Shown piece by piece: positions 1 to 12,100 of a DNA stretch of 64,000 nucleotides (positions are counted from its first letter, which is position 1; every line of letters starts with the position of its first letter). A program made the position numbers and the translations under genes. The notes beneath the pieces were generated by a model that saw only the letters and a list, made by a program, of their open reading frames with translations, was not told where the DNA came from and did not search any database. The DNA is from Carallia brachiata (lineage: Eukaryota; Streptophyta; Magnoliopsida; Malpighiales; Rhizophoraceae), in the NCBI GenBank assembly GCA_021464245.1, contig JADCRB010000122.1, positions 217,004 to 281,003 of the forward strand, in the 5' to 3' direction.

Positions 1-1794
1 AATTAATAGTCCACGTGGGACCAATTGTAACACAACACTTGTACTTGTTTTCATCGACATTCCTAAATTGAAATTAAGAGTGTGTTTGGAAGAGTGAAAT
101 TAGTGAAGGAAAGAAGGGATGTGAGTTGACTGAGGAGAGCACTTGAATTTCCTGACCCGACCATTATTCAATCTTCTCGTAACCGGGAGATTGGAGTGGA
201 AAGATGGGCTTTTTTTTCAAATTACAAATTTACCCTCATTTTTACATTTCACTTTTTTTTTTAAAGGTAAAATTATTATTATATTATATTATTCTCCCTC
301 TGTCTCTCTCTATCAAGCAATCTACGGTTCATCTTTCTTGTGCAATGGGCCAAATAATTGAAGCCCGTTGCGCATTTAATCCGCATTGACCTTTTCTTTT
401 TTGGTTAATTTTGTAACATTAAGACTACAAGAAAAAAAAAAAAAGAGAGAGAAAGAAAAGGTTGTTGATTATATAATTATAATTGATAAAGTTTGAAAAG
501 TTTATAACCAACGGCGTCTTTGTCCAGCTCGGGAACAAACATAACACCTTTTATTATTGGGGACCATATTATTGGGGACCAAAGGTTTGTGATGCTCTAA
601 TTTTATGAGCTAATTTGTACTTTCAACTCGAATTGTGAGTACCTTTTTTTTTATTTTTAGACCCAAATAATTATTATTTCAGTAGTTAGGATTAATCTTT
701 TTTTTCTTCTTTGGAGAAAGAAGAATTGGATTGCATGGAATAATATTCTGGCTTTTTTAGTCAATTGTCTTCAATTTTGGTGGCCATTCAAATAATACAT
801 ATTTGAACGATAAAATCATAGTTATAATGCATCCTTTTTTATTGAGCTTGGAGAGAGCGGGTGTTAGAAGTGGTCCACATTTATTGGGCCCCCCGAAGAA
901 GGCCCATAGCTAGATTAGAAGCTTGCTTATCGGGCCCTCTATTTTTGCAAATCATGCTAACGTGCATCTAAGATTTCTAAGAGTGTGAGTTAGCTTTTAT
1001 AATAAAACATTTATATTTTATTTTTAAAATGTAGGGAAATAAATATTTTGTTAATTTTTTTAAACTATTATTTGATTTTACTTATTTTCATATAACATCC
1101 TCAAAGCGTATGATTGAAAAATAGATCAATGTTACTTTTTACTACTTTTTGAGTTATTTTTCAATTTTTAATATTAATAATAATTTATATAGATTAAAAT
1201 ACATTCAAATAATATTTATATAAATTCATAATTTTTTTGCTTACCGTTTGAATATAATTTGTTAGTGGTTATTAAACTTCATCAATATTTATATAAATAT
1301 TACACTTTTATTTTTGAATAATTGGTAAATATTTTTTTACTTCAAATTTTCATTAATATTGATATATAAAAAAATATTTCAAACATTATATTTTTTATTA
1401 TCTTGTAAACATTAATATTTTTTAGAAAACATAAAAATTAAGTGAGAAATTCTTAATATTATTTATAAAATATTTATTCTAAAAATAAAAATGATAAAAT
1501 ATAAAAATAATTTTGTTAATATAATATGTTAATATAATATATTAATAAATTAAATGTCTAAATAAATTTTTTAATTATTTAACAGGAATAGCAAGTACGC
1601 TTCTTTAGTTATTTTAGTAATCAGCAACAAGTAACAGTAATCAGAAATCAATAGTAGCAATCAACAGCAGCAACTAGTAATAATAATATTGAACAGGTAA
1701 GGCAAACAGCCCTCTACCTTTTGGCTAGCGAAAGAGAAGAAAATCGCGACCCCTTTTTTTTTTTATGAAGCACTGGGTTAAAATCAAAGAAAAG

Positions 1795-2365
1795 ATGGGT
1801 TTTTAGCAGCCAAATCTTTTCCAAATCCTAGTTTGTTTAGAAAAATCTCTTTCAAATCCAAGTTTGTGTAGGAAAACCTCTTTTTTTTTTTAATTCTCTG
1901 GAAAATATCTTCTAAATTCTAGTTGGTTTAAAAAAATCTCTTTCAAATCTTAAATGACTAACGAAAACCTCCTACAAGTTATAATTGGTTGAGAAAAACT
2001 TCTTCCAAATCCTGGTTGGTTGAGGAAAACCTCTTCTAAATTTTAGTTGATTTTGAAAAACTTATTCTAAATCCTATATGGTTTAAGAAAACTTTCAAAT
2101 CTTAGTAAATCTGGAATATATTTTCTAAATCCTAGTTGGTTGAAGAAAATCTCTTTTAAATCCTGGTTGGTTTGAAAAACTTCTTCTAAATTCTTTATGG
2201 ATTAGGAAAATCTCCAAATCTTAGTTGGTTGAGGAAAACCTATTCTAAATTCTAGTTGGTTTTGAAAAACCTATTCTAAATCATATGTGGTTTAAGAAAA
2301 CCTCCTAGAAGATTTGGAAGACCTCTTTTAAATTCTAGTTTGCAAAGCCTCTTCCAAACCTTTGA
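1795..2365. repeat. degenerate ~30-bp minisatellite
   Basis: About 18 imperfect head-to-tail units of roughly 30 bp. The core reads close to aaatcctagttggtt followed by gaggaaaacctcttct. Units differ by substitutions and by small indels in the A and T runs, so the array is old. No open frame is conserved across units, which argues against a coding repeat. Confidence 0.75.
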
Positions 2366-3157
2366 AAACGGATCCGCTTTTTGGAAAAACGAAATTGAGC
2401 ACAACAAGAAAAGCTTCATGTTGGCAGTATTATTTATGCAGCTTTTCTACGTTCTTTTTTTTTTTTTTTTTTGGGTGAACACTTTTCTACGTTCTTTTAT
2501 TATCCTGATAGTGATTTTGGACCTCGTACGAGGTCCTGCGGTATGGCCAATTTTATATAAAATCGGCCCAACTTGCTCGAGTCTATCTGCATTGTTAGAA
2601 CCTTAAGACATGATCTCGTTCTAAATTTTATCTAATAGTTTAAACTTTTGTGTTAAACAATTTTTTGGTAAGACATGAAACTTTTCCCTGACATTGAACT
2701 CCACGGCTCTTACTTGGATCTCTATTTTGCAGGTGACCGATTTGCTTCCCGCCGGCCGTGACCCCATCATACAGCAATCCACACCATTCGTTAAATATAT
2801 CCATTTGGGTCGTTGTAGATTCGGTCATAAACTTGGGCTGATGCCTGAATAGCTGAGCTATGTTAAGGCTGCTTTAACTTTTCGTCGATTAGAGTTTGCT
2901 TGGTCTTAAAGCATGCTGATCATATTCACTGACCAAAGGCGAGATGCTGATCATGTTCATTCACCAAAGGCGTAAATTCTACTATCGCTCTCGTTTAGTG
3001 ATGTCTATTGAATTTTATTGGGTCAAAAGTCTTGAATTTAAGTATTGTTAAGACGGTCGGCGAAATTTAATTAATTTAATTTTGACTTAATTTTAAGTAT
3101 ATATTTAACTATTTAAATTATTTACATTCTTTTTGAACATGAGTATAATGTTTTTTT

Positions 3158-3833
3158 ACGGGTGTTTGTTTAGGAAAAAAGTAATGTGAAAATGAGAATC
3201 AATTACTTAATTCTCATTCTTATTGTTTGTTTTATAAAAAATGGATTGTCTTTCCCTTAAAAAGAAGAATGAGATTTCTCACTTTAAAAGAATCATGATT
3301 CCTAAATTTACAACATCAATCATTTTCATTATTCTCTTAATTACCTCTAACTCCTTAAATTTCCCCACTTTCCCATGTTTTTATTTTTATATTGTTATTA
3401 TATTCCTTTTTTTATTTTATTTATTCATAAAATAATAATAATAGTAATAATAATAATAATAATAATATGTTTTTATATTATAATAAAAATTAAATATTTC
3501 AAAACTTAAGATAATATTAAATTGTAAATACTAATATAATTTTATAGTTAAAATAATTATTTATTTTTATTAATAAATTATTTTATAATATCTACAATAT
3601 TATTTTCATAATAATAATAATAATAAATATTAATTTTATTATTATTGTTATTATTGTCATTACCATTACTACTTATTAATGATAATATGTCATAGTATTA
3701 TAATTACAAAAAATTTAAATTTAAAAAATATTTAAATTATAAATTAACGAATAATTATTATTATAATAATAATAAAATTTTATGTTAAGATTGTTTTTTT
3801 GGATTTTCTATTTATGGTTATTATTGTGAAGTA

Positions 3834-3867
<34 letters not shown>

Positions 3868-4163
3868 TTTAATTTTATTTTTTATTTTAATTTAATATAT
3901 TTTAATTTGACATTACATTATAATATTTTTTGTATTTCATATTTTTTAATTTGATGTTAATAATTTTTTAATTTTAAATTATTTAAATAGTTTAAGAAAA
4001 TAATTTTGATTCTGATTCCTTATTAAATCAAACAATAATAAAAAAATTCGATTCTGATTACTGAGTAAACCAAACACATTGTAATTTTAGTCATTCTGAT
4101 TCCGATTTCATTTAATTCCAATTTTGATTCGATTCGATTCCATCCTACGAACCAAACGACTTT
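3158..4163. mobile_element. possible TIR (MITE-like) element
   Basis: The left end reads cgggtgtttgtttagg. The right end (ctacgaaccaaacgact) is a loose inverted match to it, and TTTA flanks both sides. The interior is about 1 kb of almost pure A/T with AAT and TTA microsatellites and no coding frame. GGGTGTTTGGTT-like ends are common in Tourist/Harbinger-type MITEs. The inverted repeats are imperfect, so the boundaries are tentative. Confidence 0.35.
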
Positions 4164-4665
4164 AATAAGATTGTTGAAATATTATTTATATTTTCTCATT
4201 TTTTAGTTTAAAAACAAAAAAAATAAATTCTGTTTATTGAAAATAGAACTAAAGAGTGACTAAAAAAAAAAAAAATAGAACTAAAGAGAGAATCACTAAA
4301 TATAAACCCTAATTGTCACCAACTATTAAAATTTTACAAAATTTTCAAAAATTTGAGATTTGAAACTTTAAACAGTAAACTTAATGTATAATTAATTTCA
4401 TTTCAATCAAACTCAATAGAATAAAAAAAAGAAAAAAAAAGAAATAAGTAAACAGAAAAATAGCGAAAAACCATCTTTCTTCTTTGGCCACAACGCAGTG
4501 CTATTTTGGTCCACAGCTTCCTGTCCAATTATCTAACTCTGTTCTAAAATTCTGCTTCTTGTTCCTGCCCAACAACCCAGAAAACCCAGAAGCATGCCGT
4601 AACTTCCTCATCTCTTTCGATCTCTCCAGCCTTTGCTCTCCCTCTTTATTGGTAATCTCAACAAT

Positions 4666-7392
4666 ATGGCCTCACAGAGATTATCCATTTCTTTAGACAG
4701 CTTTGAATCTAATTTCTCTCCAAACCCACTTCAATTACCCAATCAGTTCTCAGTTTTTGCCATTTCCAGTTGTATTCCTTTATCTAGAGCTTGCAAGATC
4801 ACTTCTTTGAGTAGATTCAGTCTCATTAAAACCCACTTGCCTGAAAACAAAAATGATGATTCCACAGCCCATGTCTTTGTGAAGGAGAGGATTAATGGGA
4901 CTTTGACTGAGCAAAGACCAGATTGTTTTAGACGTGGGAGCAAGAATAAGGGTAGGACTCAAAAGAATGGGGCTAAAAGAGAAGTGGGTTCTCGATTTCG
5001 TTACAAAAGAAACCGCAGTGGAGAAGAAAGACAAGACCTTTTTGTGCATAGTGGCGAATTAGATGTTAATTACTCTGGTATAGGGACTGAATTGAGCTTA
5101 GAACAATGTAATTATATGTTAAAACAACTTGAGGCGGGTAGCAGTGATAGCAGAACTTTAAGGTTCTTTGAGTGGATGAGGAGTAATGGGAAGCTGGAAA
5201 ACAATTTGAGTGCCTATAATGTGGTTCTGCGAGTGCTTGGGAGGATCGGAGACTGGGATTCTGCGGAGAGGCTGATTCGGGAAGCGAGTGATAATTTCCG
5301 CAGTGAGCTAGATTTCCGGGTTTTCAACACGCTAATTTATGCATGTTCCAAACGGGGACTAGTGGAGTTGGGGGCGAAATGGTTTCGCTTGATGTTGAAT
5401 CTTGGGGTTCAGCCCAACGTTGCTACATTCGGAATGCTAATGGGGTTGTACCAAAAAGGTTGGAATGTTGAGGAGGCAGAGTTTGCATTTTCTCAAATGG
5501 GAGTTTTCAAATTATATGTCAATCAGCATACTCTGCAATGATTACTATTTATACCCGTTTAAACTTGTCTGACAAAGCAGAAAGTGTTATTGGCTTAATG
5601 AAAGAAGATAAGGTGGGTCTGAACTTGGAGAATTGGTTGGTTTTGATTAATGCATATAGTCAGCAGGGCAAGCTAAAAGAGGCTGAGAAGGTGTTGGTCT
5701 CAATGAGAGAAGCGGGGTTTTCAGCAAATATTGTTGCATTCAACACATTGATAACTGGGTATGGAAAGGTGTCCAACATGATTGCTGCAAATCGCACATT
5801 TGAGGCTATTCGCAATGTTGGATTAGAGCCTGATGAAACAACTTATCGTTCGATGATTGAAGGTTGGGGTCGAGCTGGAAACTACAAGGAGGCAGAATGG
5901 TATTATATGGAACTCAAAAGGTTGGGGTTCAAGCCTAACTCATCCAACTTGTACACTCTGATTAACTTGCAAGCCAAATTTGGGGATGAAGATGGTGCTC
6001 TCAGAACTCTTGATGATATGTTAAAGACAGGATGTCAATATTCCTCCATCTTGGGAACTCTGTTGAAAGCATATGAGCGGGCCGGAAGGATCAGTAAGGT
6101 CCCTGCGCTCTTGAAAAATTCTTTCTATCAGCATGTTTTGGTCAACCAAACTTCTTGCTCTATTCTAGTCATGGCTTATGTGAAACACTGTTTGGTCAAT
6201 GATGCTATAAAAGTACTGAAAGACAAATTGTGGAAGGATCCTGCTTTTGAGGTTAACTTGTATCATTTGTTAATTTGCTCATGCAAGGAATTGGGTCATC
6301 TCGAGAATGCTATTGAGATATGCACTCAAATGCTCAAGTCTAATGATAGGCCAAATTTGCATATCTCATGTTCTATGATCGATATTTACAGTTCTGTGGG
6401 TCTGTCTAATGAAGGAGAGGAACTTTATCTCCAGTTAAAATCTTCCGGAATTACCTTAGATTTGATTGCCTTCACCGTTGTTGTGAGGATGTATGTCAAA
6501 GCTGGATCCTTGAGGGATGCTTATTTTTTAGAAACAATGAGAAGCAGGGAATAGCTCCAGACGTTTATCTATTACGAGATATGTTTCGCATTTATCAAAA
6601 ATGTGGAATGATGAATAAGCTTCAGGATCTGTATTATAAAATCTCAAGGAATAGAGCTGTATGGGATCAAGAATTTTACAACTGTGTCATAAACTGCTGT
6701 GCTCGCGCTCTGCCTGTTGACGAGCTTTCTAAACTTTTCAAAGAAATGCTCCATTATGGCTTTTCTCCCAATAATATTACCTTCAATGTCATGCTTGATG
6801 TTTATGGAAAATCTAAGCTTTTCGAGAAGGCAGAGGAATTGTTCAGGATGGGTAAAGAAAAAGGATTGATTGATATAATCTCGTACAATACAATAATAGC
6901 TGCTTACGGACAAAATAAGGACATCGAGAATATGTTGTCAACAGTACAGGAGATGCAGTTCGATGGCTTTTCAGTATCCTTAGAAGCTTACAATTGTATG
7001 CTGGATGCCTATGGAAAAGAAGGTGAAATGGAGAAATTTAGGAGTGTTTTGCAGAGAATGAAGGAATCAAGTTGTGCTTTGATAACTATACATACAACAT
7101 CATGATCAACATCTATGGAGACAAGGGGTGGATTGATGAAGTTGCGGATGTGCTGGCAGAGTTGAGACGGTGTGGACCAGGGCCAGATTTGTGCGGCTAT
7201 AACACATTGATTAAGGCATACGGAATTGCTGGAATGGTGGAAGATGCTGTACGGTTGATTAAGGAAATGAGAGAAAACAGGATAGAACCGGACAAGATAA
7301 CATATACCAATTTGATTGATGCATTGCAAAGGAACGACGAATACTTTGAGGCTGTCAGATGGTCCTTGTGGATGAAGCAGATGGGACTGTAA
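4666..7392 (+). pseudogene. P-class PPR protein, BFA2/At4g30825-like, frame broken three times
   Basis: This is a single-exon pentatricopeptide repeat gene. The N-terminus (MASQRLSIS, 4666) matches the usual start of this family, and an in-frame ATG at 4633 is less likely. From about codon 170 on there are tandem 35-residue P-type motifs such as VAFNTLITGYGKVSNM and TTYRSMIEGWGRAGNYKEAE. The restored length of about 909 residues matches the Arabidopsis relative, a chloroplast RNA-binding protein reported to protect atp transcripts. As written, the frame is lost at about 5499-5501 (after SQM, before FQIICQSAYSAM), at 6539 (LETM then EKQGIAPDV) and at 7078-7080 (SSC then FDNYTYNIM). One added base at each site restores a continuous protein, and each site is in or beside a short G or T run. 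There is no other internal stop. Either the consensus carries errors or this is a very young pseudogene. The stop is at 7390-7392, with AATAAA-like sequence at about 7751. Confidence 0.85.
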
Positions 7393-9117
7393 AGTATAAT
7401 GACAAGGACCTGCCTGTGGTCAGATCCTAATTTAAGGGAATGTAATTGAAAAAAATTAAAATAAAACAAAAGAGGAGAGACTTCAGACATTTCTTCCCTG
7501 TAAATGCTGAATATATGATATAAGAAGCTATCAGATGTTTTAGGTATGCATCTGGTTCTTCCTAATTTTGTTAAGAGTAACATTAGGTTGCTTCACATTA
7601 ATAACAGCAATTAACTACGCAGTTTCGTCTAACAGCATTTAAGAGTTTTTCTGTTTTTACTTTTTCATGAATTCAATTATTTAATTATTTATATCGCTTT
7701 GTAACTATTTTGAAACTCTTTATGTGTGAAACCATCGAATTTTTGCTTTTCAATAAAACATGAAACTACTACCCACTTTAATGTTACTTTAACGGCTCAT
7801 TGCTAGTAGCTTTACATATCTAGCCAGTTTCTTTGCAGGTATCAACTGCAATACATTATGTTTTCCTCCACAAGCCCAGGGACTTTGTTTTTGCCAGCAT
7901 TTTTTTTTTTTTTTTTTTTTTTGTCTTTTAGAATTAATAGACTAGCTGTTATAAAATGAGGGATGATGAGAAAAAAATCTTAAATTTAAATCTTAAATTT
8001 CTCAATTAAAAATCACTACATCTAACTATTTCAGTTATTACTAAATCTTCTTTTTTCACCAATTTTAGTGGCAGAAAAAATGCCTTTTTTCCGAAAGTAA
8101 ACTGATTGTACCAATTTATGAATGAGTCTGGCTTCTTCTATCTGTACATTTAGAACCATTTTGTAGTGCATCTGCGTTATCGATGATGCGCCACTAGTCC
8201 CCATCTACCAAAAGCCATTTACTTTCCACAACTTGTTCCTGTTCCCATGGCCGCTGAACTCACTTATAACTCAATTGTGTGACCCCTTTCGTACCATACC
8301 GTGTAAAGTGTCAAGTCTATGGCTTTAACTCTTCAATAACAATGGAAGTTCCTTCCATTATTGGACGAAAACTGCCTGTAATCCAATATAATTCATGCAG
8401 GCTAAAGTTGGAAAATCTTCAGCATTCTGTCATCGCTCCAATGAAGTTAACGACTAATGTGGAAATTTCCTTTCCATTTCATTATGTTAAAAGCTAAGGT
8501 TTGATATCATCTGCCAAGTCGCATTATAGAGCATGGAAATTGTTTTCCCCATTGATGGGGCTCTTGTTGCTTCTACACTGATACAGGCTGTACAATAACA
8601 TAATATATTACAAGGGGAAAAAACAGATACATTAGGAGGAAAAAACTGTATCTTCCAACAGTTGTAAAAATAAAGTCATCTCATCTATGGTGATCAGCCC
8701 CCACAGGACTAAAAAAAACCTTGCTACAGCTGTCAAGTATCCAAGGATGTACCTTTGGCTCCAGAAATATTAATCCATGCAATTCCAATGTATTTTTGTT
8801 GTATCTAGCTTCATTTACACATGCCTAAGCGAACTGGCTGGGTGGTTTATCTTCCAAGCTAGCTTAATTGATGCTAGACGCTATGGGATGACAATTTTCA
8901 GGAAAAATACTTGAGCACGCATTCTTGCCAGAGACATAAGACAATTGGTCACCAACTTCCCTGGCCCTTGCAAAAGCAACCTCAAGCTTTCCATTTCCCT
9001 TCAACTTTCAGCTCATTCCTTAAAAATTCTCTTTCATACTCCTGCAGGTTTACGGGCCCAAAGGAGAAACTGCAATGTGTCTGATGATCGCATACACTGT
9101 GACTGCTTGGTTAATAA
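7393..9117. other. intergenic region between convergent PPR and RPOTp genes
   Basis: This contains the presumed 3' UTRs of two convergent genes and a poly-T run at 7899-7922. I see no conserved coding sequence. The small frames at 8279-8497 and 8945-9205 do not resemble known proteins, and the second overlaps antisense the last RPOTp exon. Confidence 0.55.
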
Positions 9118-12100
9118 TCAGTTAAAAAAGTATGGAGATTTGAGAACTTCTTGCAAGTTGAAGTTGCCTCTCTCAGGGAGAGGAGGAAAATTTAATGTTG
9201 GATAGGATGTCTGAAAATTTTCGAGCAACTGTGGACAATTAAAATAATTGCAAAAGTCAGATAAATTTTTCAAATTGGAAAAGTTAGAAATGTTTCACAA
9301 TTGTGCAGTCGATATTTAGAGAAAAAAGAAACATAACAAGAAGCTTCAATCAGCCACTGGGGGAAGGAGATAAGCATCCTTTCAAGTATTGGTTCATTAA
9401 TTCTCCCAGAAGATAAAACAGCCCCAGTGCAATATTAGTCATCATTATCCAAGCACAACTTTTTTATTCAAGCAATACACGACAATATGGAAATCGGGTC
9501 AAACTAGACTCACATTTTCAAGTACTGGCAAGCTGTAAAGCTCGACAAATTTCTCTCTAAGTATCTGATTCATTAAATCCAAATCGCATGCATGTGTCCA
9601 GAAAGAGTCATGCACACCTGCAAAAGGATTTCCAGAAATAAGAGTTGGAGGTGATACAGAAACATTAAGATTGTCAACTCCTGAACCATCTAAACCGGAG
9701 CACATAAAGCAGAAGTATGTAGTATTGTTCTCTAGCACTAATCATCGGGGCCGACTAAAGTTATCAGTAAGCAAGGTAGCTTCTCACCATTATTAGCAAG
9801 TCTCTTCAACTAGAAATTGCTGGTCAGGCCCAACCAAGCCAGGTGTTAAAGCTCAATCGACTAGAAAAGCATAAATGAACTCAATAGATTGAACAAAAGC
9901 TCCTTACTTGGTTCATTTGCAGCCAAAAAGATAAAGTTGAGACATTAAGAAACCCAATAACAAAACCAAATCATTGACTGTTTTGTAACATAATTCAGAA
10001 ATGCATTTTATCAACCTCTGTTCCTGAACATGTAAATGTTTAATGGTCCTTTAACAATGAGCCACAATACCTACCAGCAAAACGTAAATCAGCATCCCTG
10101 CATGCAACAGCAGTCATCATCATGTGTGTACCATCAAGTGAATGCACAAAATTTGGAGGAAATGCAGTTCTCTGTTTTCTAGCAGCTACCTGACAGACAC
10201 ATTAATAATGACGCCCAATGAGTACATCAAATATTACAAGTCAGAGAGAAGCCAAAAGCAAGATGATAATATAAGCTTACCGAGCTACCATCCCGCTGCA
10301 GGGCCAAAACCTGAAGTGAAGTTCTAATCTGCAATATCAAATTTTATCACTAAATTTCAGCATGCAAACCACACAATAGATTGCAAAGTCCACAGCACAT
10401 GGGTGATAACAAAAGCGGCACAATCACACTAAGGGCAAAAACAGCATCAATGTGCAGCATCATTAGCAATCACATACAAAAGAAACACGTGATGCTTACA
10501 AGATGTCGTTCACTCTTATAATACGGTTGCACAACAGGAAGGCCTAGAGGAGTAGTCCACTGGACAGGTTGATCTTCTGAAGCAATAATCTGCAATTTTT
10601 TCAAAGTCAAACAGCAAAAGAAATCATAATCAAATGTTTCATACCCACCGAAGGCAATCCATGAGAATTGGATTGGAATGTGACAAGAACCTACCTTTGC
10701 ACAATCACCAAGCCAACCCATTATATCACGTGCAGCTTTGAACAACTCTCCCAGGGCAGTCAATGTCACCTAAAGGAAAAATTATTGCAAATTTGAGATC
10801 AAATCAAGCACTAGGAATGATGTCCCTCTATTTACAGGAGACATGACAAAAAAGCTTGTGACCAAGAACATTAATAAACAGATATGTACATTCTACCCAA
10901 TACCGCATTTCACAAACATGACCCACACTAAAATAAATTGAGAAACCAAAAGGTAAAATAAGATAATCCTCCATTGCATCCTCAATAAGGAGTTTATCTT
11001 GCCAGGAACTCCAATTAATAACCGATTGATCACAACAGCTAACAACTTCATTATTAGAGGATTGGCTGCTTACTTTTGCTGCATAACAAGATGCACTGAA
11101 CAGTAGTCTATCATCCGTAATAAGACCCTTCTCCTCTAATCTTCTTTTTATTTGCTCACGTGCACCAACATAAGTGACACCATATACTGAAGTCATCACT
11201 GTCTGTTTAACCAATTTCCGATCCACCTGAAGGTATCCAAATGTTTTGGGCTTGGTCAATATCAGTTGAAACAAAGCAATTGCTTTACCAGCGGCAGAAT
11301 GATCTTCCAAGTAATAAGAGGAAGACTTACTTGATCAATTAAAATCTTAGCTAATGCTGCGTTTGGATTCACAGCAGGGTCCTTATTGCTGTCCTTTTTC
11401 ATAATTTCATGAACTCTGCCAGCAGAAAAGTCTTAAATCTGATTTTGAGCAAAATTAAATGATAAATGCATGCATCCACCTAGTGCATAAAAGTAAAAGT
11501 ATACAGTCTCCAACAAAAAATATGCAAAATACATATTGCAAGGAAGTTATGCTACCTCACAGCAATTTCTGTGTAGACATCGGCAGGTTTCTCTTTGGCT
11601 ACTAAGTTAACTGATTCTGCTTCCAGCTGAAAATTGCATTCACCATGAATACACAAGGACAAAGATTCAACTAAAATGAACCATTAAAACAAAAACCAAT
11701 GGAGATTTGGAATTGAGATGAAGATGATGTATTGCACAGTTAAGAATATCCACCTGGCAATGTTATAATATCAGTATGCCAGTTCACTGTGCACCACATA
11801 TATGTGGACTTTTACAGAAATAGAGAAGACTTTTGAAGATAAATGGAGATTTTGCACATACTCCCACAGTGACAATGAGTTTAACACAACAAACACATGT
11901 GTGCACCAGAAAACCTACCCTATTCCTTCCCAACGCTGCATAATGCTGTAGGCCATTACATGAACCATCCTATTAACAATGAAAAAAAAATAAAAAATTC
12001 AGTATGAGTATTACATAGTTTGCCTTTTTTAAGGGTGAGGAGATGGTAAGGTAGGAAGAAATTAAATGTGTTTCAAAAGCAAAGAAATGTGAGGAAGAGG

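Larger units (their letters stand above)
1..4480. other. gene-free AT-rich upstream region
   Basis: I see no supportable gene here. The short open frames at 143-389, 2340-2606 and 3241-3435 lie in low-complexity AT or homopolymer-rich DNA and resemble no family I know. The stretch contains a ~30-bp minisatellite (about 1795-2365), a possible TIR element (about 3158-4163) and trinucleotide AAT/TTA runs near 3430-3475 and 3836-3867. The segment at about 88-130, starting agtgtgtttggaagag, resembles the ends of small elements at 29155 and 49637. Confidence 0.6.

Noticed and set aside
2340..2606. 88-codon frame beginning MQSLFQTFENGSAF
   Set aside because: Begins in the minisatellite and depends on a long T run translated as poly-Phe.
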